Assembly (NCBI RefSeq): GCF_029625295.1
Contig: NZ_CP121112.1
Span: 4,774,001-4,838,000, forward strand
Reading direction: 5' to 3'
From: Flavobacterium gyeonganense
GTDB lineage: Bacteria; Bacteroidota; Bacteroidia; Flavobacteriales; Flavobacteriaceae
DNA: 64,000 bases
Below the pieces are notes generated by a model, which saw nothing but the letters and a program-made list of their open reading frames with translations, was not told where the DNA came from and ran no database searches. The position numbers were made by a program, and so were the translations under genes. This document shows, one piece after another, positions 47,009 through 55,170 of this stretch; within the stretch, counting starts at the first letter, position 1, and every line of letters begins with the position of its first letter.

Positions 47009-47736
47009 CAGTACTAAATTGCATAGCGGTAGATGATGAACCATTGGCCTTAAAACTGGTCGAAACTTTTATTGAGCAAACCCCTTTTTTACAATTAAGC
47101 TGCAGCTGTGACAATGCTGTTGAAGCTCTAAGTTTAATTCGAGAAAAGCAACCGGATATTATTTTTTTGGATATAAACATGCCTAACCTAACCGGAATGG
47201 AACTGGCAAGACTTTTACAGGAACAGTCACCACCGATTCCGAAAATAATTTTCACAACTGCCTATAATCATTATGCAATTGAAGGCTATAAAGTAAATGC
47301 AGTCGATTATCTTTTAAAACCTTTTAGTTACGAAGAGTTTTTGCGTGCTTCCAACAAAGTCCTGCAAATAACTGAGGAATCTTCAAATCACTACCAGCAC
47401 ATTGCAACTGACGATGATTTTTTCTTTTTAAAAGTTGAATATCAATGGGTAAGGATTTCTTTAAAAGATGTGTTGTATATTGAAAGTTTAAAAGACTATG
47501 TAAAGGTTCATCTTCTTGATTCTGATAAAACCGTACTATCTCTTATCTCTTTAAAAGCTTTGGAAGAAAAACTGCCCTCTGCAAAGTTTATGAGGATCCA
47601 TCGTTCGTTTATTGTTCCACTTGACAAAATAAACAGCATAAGTAAAAACTCCATTTTTATTGGAAAAACTGAAATTACTGTTGGTGAACAATACAAAGAA
47701 GCGTTTAAAACCATTGTAGACAGATGGTTAAAATAA
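47005..47736 (+). CDS. LytTR-type response regulator
   Basis: The 243-residue protein has an N-terminal receiver (VDDEPLA with Asp10/Asp11, phospho-acceptor Asp56 in IIFLDINMP, TTAYNHYAIEGY, then LLKPFSYEEF). A C-terminal LytTR DNA-binding domain follows (FLKVEYQWVRISLKDVLYIE, SLKDYVKVHL, FMRIHRSFIVPLDKINSI). It is activated by the coupled kinase and would bind paired 9-bp direct repeats. The DUF3861 gene follows after 9 bp and may be in the same operon. Confidence 0.95.
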   Translation: MTVLNCIAVDDEPLALKLVETFIEQTPFLQLSCSCDNAVEALSLIREKQPDIIFLDINMPNLTGMELARLLQEQSPPIPKIIFTTAYNHYAIEGYKVNAVDYLLKPFSYEEFLRASNKVLQITEESSNHYQHIATDDDFFFLKVEYQWVRISLKDVLYIESLKDYVKVHLLDSDKTVLSLISLKALEEKLPSAKFMRIHRSFIVPLDKINSISKNSIFIGKTEITVGEQYKEAFKTIVDRWLK

Positions 47737-47745
47737 AAAATAATA

Positions 47746-48039
47746 ATGGAAAAAAGATCAAATAAATATTATCTCACATTAAGCTTAAAAGAATATGCGA
47801 ATGGCAAAACAGCGCCCGCAAAAGAACTTGGAATTGAATTTGAAAACCACGACGAAATTTTTAGCATTATTGAAAAAATGAATGCTAAAAATTTATTTGA
47901 AAGCGAGTCTGAAGCAACACAATTTGCATTGGGTTTAAAATTATTTGGGGAAATAAAACTAAAACACAGAAATAATCCTCTTTTTGATGAAATGAATGAA
48001 GTATTTCCTGTTTTCATGAAAAAACTAAAAAGCTTATAA
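47746..48039 (+). CDS. DUF3861 family small protein
   Basis: The 97-residue sequence follows the DUF3861 pattern closely: KYYLTLSLKEYANGK at the start, then IEFENHDEIFSIIEKMNAK, FALGLKLFGEIKLKHRNNPL and FMKKLKSL at the end. It is a soluble protein of unknown role, widespread in Gram-negative bacteria. It is placed 9 bp after the LytTR regulator and is likely co-transcribed with it. Nothing in the sequence suggests a catalytic site. Confidence 0.85.
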   Translation: MEKRSNKYYLTLSLKEYANGKTAPAKELGIEFENHDEIFSIIEKMNAKNLFESESEATQFALGLKLFGEIKLKHRNNPLFDEMNEVFPVFMKKLKSL

Positions 48040-48267
48040 GAAATAAAATTAGCAGCTAAAATAACTTTACACATCTTAAGCTAATTAACTATTTGATAAC
48101 ATTTAAGTTATGATCTATTTATATTTGTTTTTTTATTTTGAATAAAACAAATAGTATGAAATTCTTTAGCTTAAAATTTTTGGTTTCCATTAAAGAATGG
48201 CTTTTTCTAAGAGCTATGCATTCATCATTTATTCATTAATTTTCAAAATAAAAGAAAATACATTTGA

Positions 48268-49638
48268 ATGAATAAATTAGAGAAGTCATTTTTAAATAAA
48301 GACCAATTTGGTCAGGATTTTTTGTGGGGTGTTTCTACTGCCGCTTTTCAAATAGAAGGTGCTCATGATAAAGATGGAAAAGGCCCATCAATCTGGGATG
48401 TTTTTACCAGCCAAAAAGGTAAAATCAAAAATGGGCATCATGCCATTAATGCGTGTGATTTTTATAATTGTTATAAAGATGATATTCATTTAATCAGAGA
48501 ATTAAATATCCCTAACTTCAGATTTTCTATTAGTTGGTCGCGAATCATGCCTACTGGTCTTCATCCGGTAAATCAATCAGGAATTGATTATTACAATAAA
48601 GTAATTGATTTTTTACTTGAATGCGGAATTGAACCCTGGGTAACCCTGTATCACTGGGATTTACCACATGCACTTGAAGTAAAAGGCGGATGGACTAACA
48701 GAGAATGTGCATTATGGTTTTCTGATTATACCGAAGTATGTGCGAAGCATTTTGGAGACAGGGTAAAAAACTGGATGGTCATCAATGAACCTTCTGTTTT
48801 TACAGGTGCAGGGTATTTCCTTGGTATCCATGCTCCGGGAAAAAAAGGTATAACCAATTATTTGAAAGCTATACATCACGTAACATTAGCAACCGTTGCC
48901 GGTGCAAAAAAACTCAGGCAATATATTTCTGATGCTAATATTGGTACTACGTTTTCATGTACTCATATTGAACCATTTTCAGATAAATCTGCAGATATTC
49001 AGGCTGCAAAGCGAGTTGATACATTATTAAACAGAACTTTCATAGAGCCAATTTTAGGACTTGGATATCCACAGGATGATCTTCCGGTTCTTAAAAAAAT
49101 TAATAATTATATTCAGGGTGATGATCTCAATCATTTAGCTTTTGACTTTGATTTTATTGGTCTTCAATGTTATACACGTGAAATTGTAAAATCTTCATTA
49201 TTGACACCATACATTGGAGCCGAATTAGTAAGCGCTGAGAAAAGAAATGTAATATCGACCGAAATGGGCTGGGAAATTTACCCTGCAGCACTCTATCATA
49301 TCCTGCAAAAATTTAATTTATATGATGGAATAAAAAAAATTATAATTACAGAAAATGGAGCCGCATTCCCTGATACAGTTGTAAATGGAAAAGTATATGA
49401 TATTAAACGAACACATTATATACAAGATCATTTAGAGCAATTACTTAAAGCAAAGAAGGAAGGCTGTAAAGTTGACGGATATTTTGTGTGGAGTCTTACT
49501 GATAATTTTGAATGGGCTGAAGGTTATAATGCAAGGTTTGGATTAATCTACGTTGATTTTGAAACTCAAAAGAGAACTATTAAACAATCTGGAATTTGGT
49601 TTCGTGATTTTTTAGAAAATGATACAGAAATTATATAA
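48268..49638 (+). CDS. GH1 beta-glucosidase, cytoplasmic
   Basis: This 456-residue TIM-barrel enzyme lacks a signal peptide. The N-terminal signature FLWGVSTAAFQIEGAHDKDG is present, as are the acid/base glutamate in INEPS (Glu174) and the nucleophile in IITENGAAFPD (Glu362). YFVWSLTDNFEWAEGY near the end builds the glycone site, and QIEGA plus DNFEWAEGY favour glucosides or related beta-glycosides rather than 6-phospho sugars. It stands alone between the DUF3861 gene and a small membrane protein, with a 228-bp upstream spacer that contains the inverted repeat TATTTGTTTT / AAAACAAATA (48122-48153). Confidence 0.95.
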   Translation: MNKLEKSFLNKDQFGQDFLWGVSTAAFQIEGAHDKDGKGPSIWDVFTSQKGKIKNGHHAINACDFYNCYKDDIHLIRELNIPNFRFSISWSRIMPTGLHPVNQSGIDYYNKVIDFLLECGIEPWVTLYHWDLPHALEVKGGWTNRECALWFSDYTEVCAKHFGDRVKNWMVINEPSVFTGAGYFLGIHAPGKKGITNYLKAIHHVTLATVAGAKKLRQYISDANIGTTFSCTHIEPFSDKSADIQAAKRVDTLLNRTFIEPILGLGYPQDDLPVLKKINNYIQGDDLNHLAFDFDFIGLQCYTREIVKSSLLTPYIGAELVSAEKRNVISTEMGWEIYPAALYHILQKFNLYDGIKKIIITENGAAFPDTVVNGKVYDIKRTHYIQDHLEQLLKAKKEGCKVDGYFVWSLTDNFEWAEGYNARFGLIYVDFETQKRTIKQSGIWFRDFLENDTEII

Positions 49639-49711
49639 CCAAGCCAGTAAATTATATAATACAGTAAATCCTATTCATTCTTAAATTTATTTTTACTTAA
49701 ACTAAGAATGA

Positions 49712-50110
49712 ATGGATACATCATCACAAATCTTCTGGCTTTTGATATTGGCTATTCCTATTGCATGTGTTAGTTGGACAGTTACTCACGAAGAAGTATT
49801 TCGCGAACCCAGAGAGTGGTGTGTGAATCGTTCTCAAAGCGATAAAAAACTTTTTAAAAGAAAGTTTTTCTATCTCTTCACCTGCGAGTATTGTTTTAGC
49901 CACTACATTACATTATTTTTTATAGCTCTTTGCAACTTCAGGCTTTTATTACCAGACTGGAGGGGCTATATTATTGCGGGATTCTCACTTGTCTTTGTAG
50001 CGAATCTATATATGAGTTTTTTTGCACTGCTGAGACAAACCATTAAAAAAGAAAAGGTTGAAATTAAAAAAATAGAAACTGATACAAATGAATCTAAGGA
50101 TCAGGCATAA
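49712..50110 (+). CDS. Small membrane protein, DUF1360-like
   Basis: The 132-residue protein has three hydrophobic segments (IFWLLILAIPIACVSWTV, YITLFFIALCNFRLLLP and GYIIAGFSLVFVANLYMSFF) and a Lys/Glu-rich cytoplasmic tail. The segment LFTCEYCFSHYITLF has the two-cysteine CxxC form with aromatic neighbours seen in DUF1360-type membrane proteins, and WTVTHEEVFREPREW precedes it as in that group. The assignment is tentative. It lies 73 bp after GH1 on the same strand and is convergent with the AraC-type gene. Confidence 0.6.
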   Translation: MDTSSQIFWLLILAIPIACVSWTVTHEEVFREPREWCVNRSQSDKKLFKRKFFYLFTCEYCFSHYITLFFIALCNFRLLLPDWRGYIIAGFSLVFVANLYMSFFALLRQTIKKEKVEIKKIETDTNESKDQA

Positions 50111-50183
50111 CTAGCAGAAAACAACATTTTTTTATTAATCAATAATATCTTCGTTTTTATTTTTAAGTTAAAATCTACTTTTT

Positions 50184-51370
50184 TTAATTATTTTGAATAA
50201 CAAAATCTGCTTTATCTTCCTTTTTTTGTTTAATTATTTTAAAATATTCAGATGGCGATTTTCCAGTGTGCTTTATAAAAGCCCTGAAACAAGTAGTTCT
50301 TGACTTAAAACCTGACCCCCAAGCCATCCCTTCCAGAGATAGATCTTTCCATTCGGGATCATTAATTTTTTCATTAAAATATTCAATCCTTTTAAGATTT
50401 ATAAAATCCTGAAAATGAACATGAAATTCTGAATTAATCAAACTAGAAAGATGATGTACCGAGATGCCTGTTTCGTCCGACAAATCACGAATTACAAAAT
50501 CTTTTTTTAAAAAAAGCTTTTTTCCTGACAACACATTGTTGAGTTTTATCAGATATTCTTCTTTTTTTTCGTGAGCCATTTCTTTTACCAACGGCAGATT
50601 ATCTTTATTTTCGACAGTTTTTATAAGTTGACAATTATCATTCATTACATTATTTTTTTCAAATGACATGTCTGAATCATAAAACATTTGTGGTTTAAAA
50701 TAAAGACAGCCTACAGTAAAAATAAGAACAGAAGACATTAAGATACAAGATGAAAAATCTGTCATTCCGATATTATTAACTAAAAAGTAATGTACAAAAA
50801 GCGTTGAAAATAAAAATAATATCACCAAATTGTAGATTCTTATCCATCCTAAATTAGTTTTTAAAAACTGATTCCCTTCATTTTTTTTTAAATCATAATT
50901 TAAGATCATCATAGTTTGGCAAAAAGCATACAACAACCAAATTGTCAAGCTAATTATTGAAAAAGGACTTTCTATTTTACTATATAGAAAACTGATTATT
51001 TCCAAATTAAAATAATTTCTAAGCCATATAAAAATGGTTAAACTGAAATAAAGCAAAAATGGCATAAAATGTAACCAGTCATATTTTTTAAATAAGATAT
51101 CTGTAAATAAAATACTTCTTATATATAGAAAAGCAGAAGGTGCTACCAGAAAAATAAAAGACTTTGTAATAGTAAATAAACTTGGTAAATTTTTAAAAGA
51201 AAGTACTGATAAATAAAAATTATATATACTTGCAACAGTCAGACTTAACAAAAATAATCCCAAAAAAAGCTTTTAGAATATTTTTTTTTTGAAAAAAGAA
51301 TTAATAGCGAAGTTGCAAAACCAAAGATAATAGCTACGAAAAAGAATAGTGAAAGTAGTATATCTATCAT
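50184..51370 (-). CDS. Membrane-anchored AraC-family regulator, frame broken at a T7 run
   Basis: The C-terminal region is an AraC domain (SVHHLSSLINSEFHVHFQDF, INLKRIEYFN, GMAWGSGFKSRTTCFRAFIK, HTGKSPSEYFKIIK). The preceding 230 residues form membrane helices. The continuous frame starts only at a TTG (51263), but a perfect N-terminus (MIDILLSLFFFVAIIFGFAT, then LLILFSKKKYSKSFF) runs from an ATG at 51370 in another frame and meets it at a coding-strand T7 run (plus 51262-51268). Adding one T gives a 395-residue protein with seven membrane helices, the layout of 7TM-AraC regulators of Bacteroidota. As read, translation from the ATG would stop after about 40 residues. The target is unknown. 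Confidence 0.83.
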
Positions 51371-51803
51371 AATAACTAATTTATTTTTAACATTTCTTGC
51401 TTTCTATAAGACAAATTAAAATAATCAATCCAAGATGAATAAAATAGTTCCAATAACCAATATACCCATAAAACACTACAAAACAACAACTTAACACTAT
51501 ATCAAAGATAATATTTTTGTTTTAATAACAAAATAAATATTAAAATTCTTACTTATTTTTATAATAATATTGCTATTTCTTGTTTTACATCAAACTAAGA
51601 AGACTCAAATTATTTCATTACATTTAAAAATATTTAATTGAATAATTTAGAAAAGAAAAAAGCTGCATTCACAAAATAATGAATGCAGCTTTTAATGATT
51701 TTCATCTCCTTCCCTTAACTTTTCAGAAGATATACATTAATATTTCATTGTTTATATTTTAAGTTTCAGTCTTATGCAAACTTAGTGATATCTCTTATAA
51801 AAG
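51371..51803. other. Intergenic region, 433 bp
   Basis: AT-rich spacer between the membrane AraC gene and the cupin gene, both on the minus strand. It contains the strong hairpin at 51658-51693. I see no gene or other feature in it. Confidence 0.6.
51658..51693 (-). terminator. Terminator after the cupin gene
   Basis: AGCTGCATTCA (51661-51671) pairs perfectly with TGAATGCAGCT (51680-51690), extended by AAA/TTT on the flanks. On the minus strand it ends in a T run. It lies 110 bp after the cupin stop. Confidence 0.8.
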
Positions 51804-52208
51804 TTAGTGACTCAAAAGATAATATTCTCCATCAGTTACTTTTTCTAACCAGATTCCGTGTCCTTTGTCGATTTCTGTTATAATAGCAACGTAAGAGAAT
51901 TTTTCAAATGGAGTGGCTCCGTACCAATGTTCCACTCCAGGCAGAATTGTAACTACTTCATCTTTAACAAGCATGCGAACTGCATTTCCTCTTTCCTGAT
52001 AATATCCAATACCTTCTTTTGCAATAAGCATGTGTAGACTTGCATTACTATGCCAGTTACTTCTTGCACAAGGTTCAAAAGTAACTTCTTTAATAACAGT
52101 ATTTTCAGGATGAATATCACTGATTTGCTTCTTATAGGAAACGTCGCCCGTCATATATGCACTAGGGACTTTTCCTTCTTCGATAACGGCTGAATAATTT
52201 GTTGACAT
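51804..52208 (-). CDS. Cupin-domain protein
   Basis: This 134-residue single-domain cupin shows the two cupin motifs: the first around EPCARSNWHSNASLHMLIAK, with EGIGYYQERG, the second around EVVTILPGVEHWYGATPFEK. In motif 1 the usual HxH is reduced to one clear His (NWHSNASLH), and motif 2 has EHW. Such small cupins are often annotated as carboxymuconolactone-type or quercetin-like; a metal-dependent role is possible but not shown. It sits downstream of no obvious partner; an AraC regulator lies next upstream on the same strand (52436-53308), 228 bp away, and could control it. Confidence 0.8.
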   Translation of the reverse strand: MSTNYSAVIEEGKVPSAYMTGDVSYKKQISDIHPENTVIKEVTFEPCARSNWHSNASLHMLIAKEGIGYYQERGNAVRMLVKDEVVTILPGVEHWYGATPFEKFSYVAIITEIDKGHGIWLEKVTDGEYYLLSH

Positions 52209-52435
52209 AAAAATTTAGTTATTTTCGGGATTAACTTTATTTGAAACTACATTAGACCAACGGTATCAGAATCAGAAACTAAATTTAAGAAAGCCAGAAA
52301 TTGCTTTATGAAGTATTGTTTTAGATCTGTTATAACTGATATGTGATTGCTACTTTAATTTCAAAACAAAATTAGATTAAATATGCTTTTTAAAAATAAC
52401 AATATTCAAACAAAAAATTATGAATTTGAAACAAT

Positions 52436-53308
52436 TTACACTCTTAAAGATTTTGGAATCTTGCCTGTTAGCCTTTTAAAATAATTATTAAAATAGCTTG
52501 GGTATTCAAATCCAAGTGAATAGCCAATATCTGCAATACTCCAGTCTGTATGCTGCAGTAAAGCTTTTGCTTCTCCGATAACTCTTTCTGTAATATGGGC
52601 TGTTGTCGATTTTCCGGTAATTTCTTTTACAGAACGATTTAGGTGATTTACATGTATTGAAAGGCTTTGAGCATAATCCTGGGGTGTTTTTAAGGCAAGC
52701 GGCTGATCTTTTGTTTCAACCGGAAACTGTCTTTCTAAGAGTTCTAAAAACAATGATGTTATTCTCGAAGAAGCATTTTTATATTTGAAAAAATTCTCCG
52801 AAGGCTGCATTTTCATTGATTCATGCAATATGAGATTGATATAATTGCGAATCAAATCATCTTTAAATACATAATCAGTTTCCTGTTCTTCAATCATTTT
52901 TACAAAAAGCGAATCTATAAATACTTTTTGCTTTGCAGATAATGAAAAGATTGGGCTACCTCCTATTTTAAACAAAGGAGACTCATGAAGACTTTCAGAA
53001 CGGTCTTTTGCCTTTAAAAAATCTTCTGTAAAAACGCAGGCGTATCCATGATAATCAGGAGAAAAAATTTCCCATGAATAGGGAATAACAGGATTACCAA
53101 AAAACAAAATAGTTCCGTCTGTTTCTATTCCCCTGTCTGCATAATGAATAATGCTTTTACTGGTATTAATGCAGATTTTGTAATAGTCGCGTCGATTGTA
53201 GCTCGGAATTTTACTTACATCCCCATTTATTTTATATACTTTAAAACCTTTGAGTTTTAAATCATTTATACTCAATTCTGCTGCCTGAGATTCTATTTCA
53301 TCTTTCAT
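52436..53308 (-). CDS. AraC-family transcriptional regulator
   Basis: This 290-residue soluble protein has an AraC-type effector domain (NTSKSIIHYADRGIETDGTI, IPYSWEIFSPDYHGYACVFT) and a C-terminal two-helix-turn-helix AraC domain (AQSLSIHVNHLNRSVKEITG, WSIADIGYSLGFEYPSYFNN, YFKRLTGKIPKSLRV). It is probably a regulator of neighbouring genes such as the cupin. The gene is divergent from the Crp-like gene at 53444. No effector can be named. Confidence 0.93.
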   Translation of the reverse strand: MKDEIESQAAELSINDLKLKGFKVYKINGDVSKIPSYNRRDYYKICINTSKSIIHYADRGIETDGTILFFGNPVIPYSWEIFSPDYHGYACVFTEDFLKAKDRSESLHESPLFKIGGSPIFSLSAKQKVFIDSLFVKMIEEQETDYVFKDDLIRNYINLILHESMKMQPSENFFKYKNASSRITSLFLELLERQFPVETKDQPLALKTPQDYAQSLSIHVNHLNRSVKEITGKSTTAHITERVIGEAKALLQHTDWSIADIGYSLGFEYPSYFNNYFKRLTGKIPKSLRV

Positions 53309-53410
53309 TTTTCAAAGTTATGAAAATCAAATAAAAATTTCACAAAAGTCAATTTCAAAAATCAATATCAATTTCAATTTTGTTTTTGCTAAATTGGAAT
53401 TTGTTTTTTA

Positions 53411-53439
53411 TTGGAATTAAAAATTACACTTTATCTTTG
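53411..53439 (+). promoter_or_regulatory. Bacteroidota-type promoter (TTG / TAnnTTTG) at the Crp-like gene
   Basis: TTG (53411-53413) and TATCTTTG (53432-53439), a perfect TAnnTTTG, are separated by 18 bp. Initiation would fall four to six bases further on, that is at or next to the ATG at 53444. This suggests a leaderless or nearly leaderless message. Confidence 0.6.
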
Positions 53440-53443
53440 TTTT

Positions 53444-54031
53444 ATGAAGGATTTACTGCCTGTTATAGATTATATCTCAAGATATGTTGATTTGACTGAT
53501 GATGAAAAAAATCATCTGAGTTCTTTTATGAAGATTAACAAAGTCAAAAAGAGACAATTTATTGTACAGCCCGGTTTTGTTTGCAGACATAAGAGTTATG
53601 TTGTTAAGGGGGCATTCAGAGGTTACCTGGTTGATAACGATGGAAAAGAACATACACTTTCATTTGCAATCGAAGACTGGTGGATTTCTGATTACAGCAG
53701 TTTAATTTATCAGGAACCAGCCACATTATTTGTAGAAGCTCTTGAAGATTCAGTTCTAATTCAGATCGAATACCAAGACGAACAGCAATTTTTAAAGGAA
53801 ATTCCAAAACTTGAAAAATTCGAACGCATTATTACGCAGCGATCGTTAGCTTTTCATCAAAAAAGACTTTTATCTAATTTAACTAAAACTGCTGAAGAAC
53901 GTTATGATGAATTTATGAGTAAATATGCTGCGATTGCTAAGCGTGTTCCTCAATATGCATTGGCATCTTATCTTGGTTTCAGTACCGAATACTTAAGCAA
54001 AATACGCAACGGCAAAACCTCAAAAGGTTAA
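53444..54031 (+). CDS. Crp/Fnr-family transcriptional regulator
   Basis: I place the start at the ATG at 53444 (195 residues). The in-frame TTG at 53411 is the -33 element of a promoter. An N-terminal cyclic-nucleotide-binding fold (KINKVKKRQFIVQPGFVCRH, YVVKGAFRGYLVDNDGKEHT, FAIEDWWISDYSSLIYQEPA) leads to a C-terminal helix-turn-helix (RVPQYALASYLGFSTEYLSK, IRNGKTS). The cAMP-contact residues of true CRP are not conserved, so another or no ligand is likely; this is the common small Crp-type regulator of Bacteroidota. An SMP-30-like lipoprotein gene follows after 100 bp and may be its target. Confidence 0.9.
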   Translation: MKDLLPVIDYISRYVDLTDDEKNHLSSFMKINKVKKRQFIVQPGFVCRHKSYVVKGAFRGYLVDNDGKEHTLSFAIEDWWISDYSSLIYQEPATLFVEALEDSVLIQIEYQDEQQFLKEIPKLEKFERIITQRSLAFHQKRLLSNLTKTAEERYDEFMSKYAAIAKRVPQYALASYLGFSTEYLSKIRNGKTSKG

Positions 54032-54131
54032 ACTGGTTCAACCTTATTTCCTAAACCAGTTCATTTTTATTTTTCTTATTCTGTCCCAGTTTTGCATAGT
54101 CAATACCGACAAATAATTTAAATTAATAAAA

Positions 54132-55112
54132 ATGAAAACTACCATTTTGATTACAGCTTTTTCGCTTCTTTTTATGGCTTGCGACAGCGAAAAAAAATCA
54201 GGAGAAGCTTCTGTTTCCTTAAAAAGTAAATACACCATTACAGATCCAGGGCTGTATCCTGAAGGAATTGATTACGATTCCAAAAACCAAAGATTTTTAT
54301 TTAGCTCCCTGCAAAAAGGAGCTGTTTATGCAATGAATCTCAAAGGTGAACTATCTGTTTTTGCTACAAGCAGTAAACTGGTTTTGCCCACAGGAGTTTA
54401 CACTGATGAAATTCGTAACCGATTAATAGTATCCAATGCCGATTTAGGAATTTCACAAAAAAGTACGGAAGGAAGTGCCGGATCAGTTGCTACAGTTAGT
54501 ATTTTTAATCTTACTTCGGGTGAATTAATCAAAGAAGTTGATTTGAAAAATTTTACTCCGAATACGGGTTCCTGCCCAAATGATATTGCGGTTGATAATA
54601 ATGGAAACATTTACATTACCGATTCATTTTCTCCAATTATCTATAAGCTTGACATTAATTATAATGCCTCTGTATTTAGTAAAAATACTTTATTTCAGCC
54701 AAAACCAAATGAATTCGGTTTAAATGGAATTGTTTTTCATCCCGACGGCTATTTACTGGCAGTTAAAACGGATACTTCTAAATTGCTTAAAATAGCACTT
54801 TCAGATCCTGAAAAAATTACAGAAGTAACAGGAACAGCATTTAGCGCTCCCGACGGAATAGAACTAGACAAAAACAATAATTTAGTTATTGTCGAAAATG
54901 GTTTAGGCTTAGGTAAAACTCACACGTTTAAAAGTACAGACAATTGGTCCAGTGCAGCCAAGATAAATGAAACAAATATCGGAAAAGATGAATTTCCAAC
55001 AACTGCTGCTTTGGCTACAGACGGTAATGTGTATGTTATTAGCTCTAAATTAGGCAAATTTTTGTCAGGTGACAAAAGTCAGTCAACTTATGCTATCCAA
55101 AGGATAAATTAA
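54132..55112 (+). CDS. SMP-30/gluconolactonase-like beta-propeller lipoprotein
   Basis: The 326-residue product has a lipoprotein signal (LFMAC, Cys17). The repeats DPGLYPEGIDYDSKNQRFLF, LPTGVYTDEIRNRLIVSNAD, CPNDIAVDNNGNIYITDSFS and FSAPDGIELDKNNNLVIVEN form a six-bladed propeller of the SMP-30/gluconolactonase type with the usual metal-site aspartates and asparagines. It may hydrolyse a lactone or merely bind a small molecule in the periplasm. It is downstream of the Crp-like gene and ends in the terminator at 55121-55170. Confidence 0.87.
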   Translation: MKTTILITAFSLLFMACDSEKKSGEASVSLKSKYTITDPGLYPEGIDYDSKNQRFLFSSLQKGAVYAMNLKGELSVFATSSKLVLPTGVYTDEIRNRLIVSNADLGISQKSTEGSAGSVATVSIFNLTSGELIKEVDLKNFTPNTGSCPNDIAVDNNGNIYITDSFSPIIYKLDINYNASVFSKNTLFQPKPNEFGLNGIVFHPDGYLLAVKTDTSKLLKIALSDPEKITEVTGTAFSAPDGIELDKNNNLVIVENGLGLGKTHTFKSTDNWSSAAKINETNIGKDEFPTTAALATDGNVYVISSKLGKFLSGDKSQSTYAIQRIN

Positions 55113-55120
55113 GTTTATTG

Positions 55121-55170
55121 TTTCAGGTTTCAAAGTTTGCGTATAATAACGTGAAATTTGAAACCTGAAA
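55121..55170. terminator. Bidirectional terminator between the SMP-30-like and GH2 genes
   Basis: TTTCAGGTTTCAAA (55121-55134) is a perfect inverted copy of TTTGAAACCTGAAA (55157-55170), with a 22-base loop. It abuts the GH2 stop codon and lies 9 bp after the SMP-30 stop, so it serves both convergent genes. Confidence 0.8.

Noticed and set aside
48122..48153. TATTTGTTTT / AAAACAAATA as a terminator of the DUF3861 gene
   Set aside because: AT-only arms and no T run on the plus strand; chance pairing is likely in such DNA.
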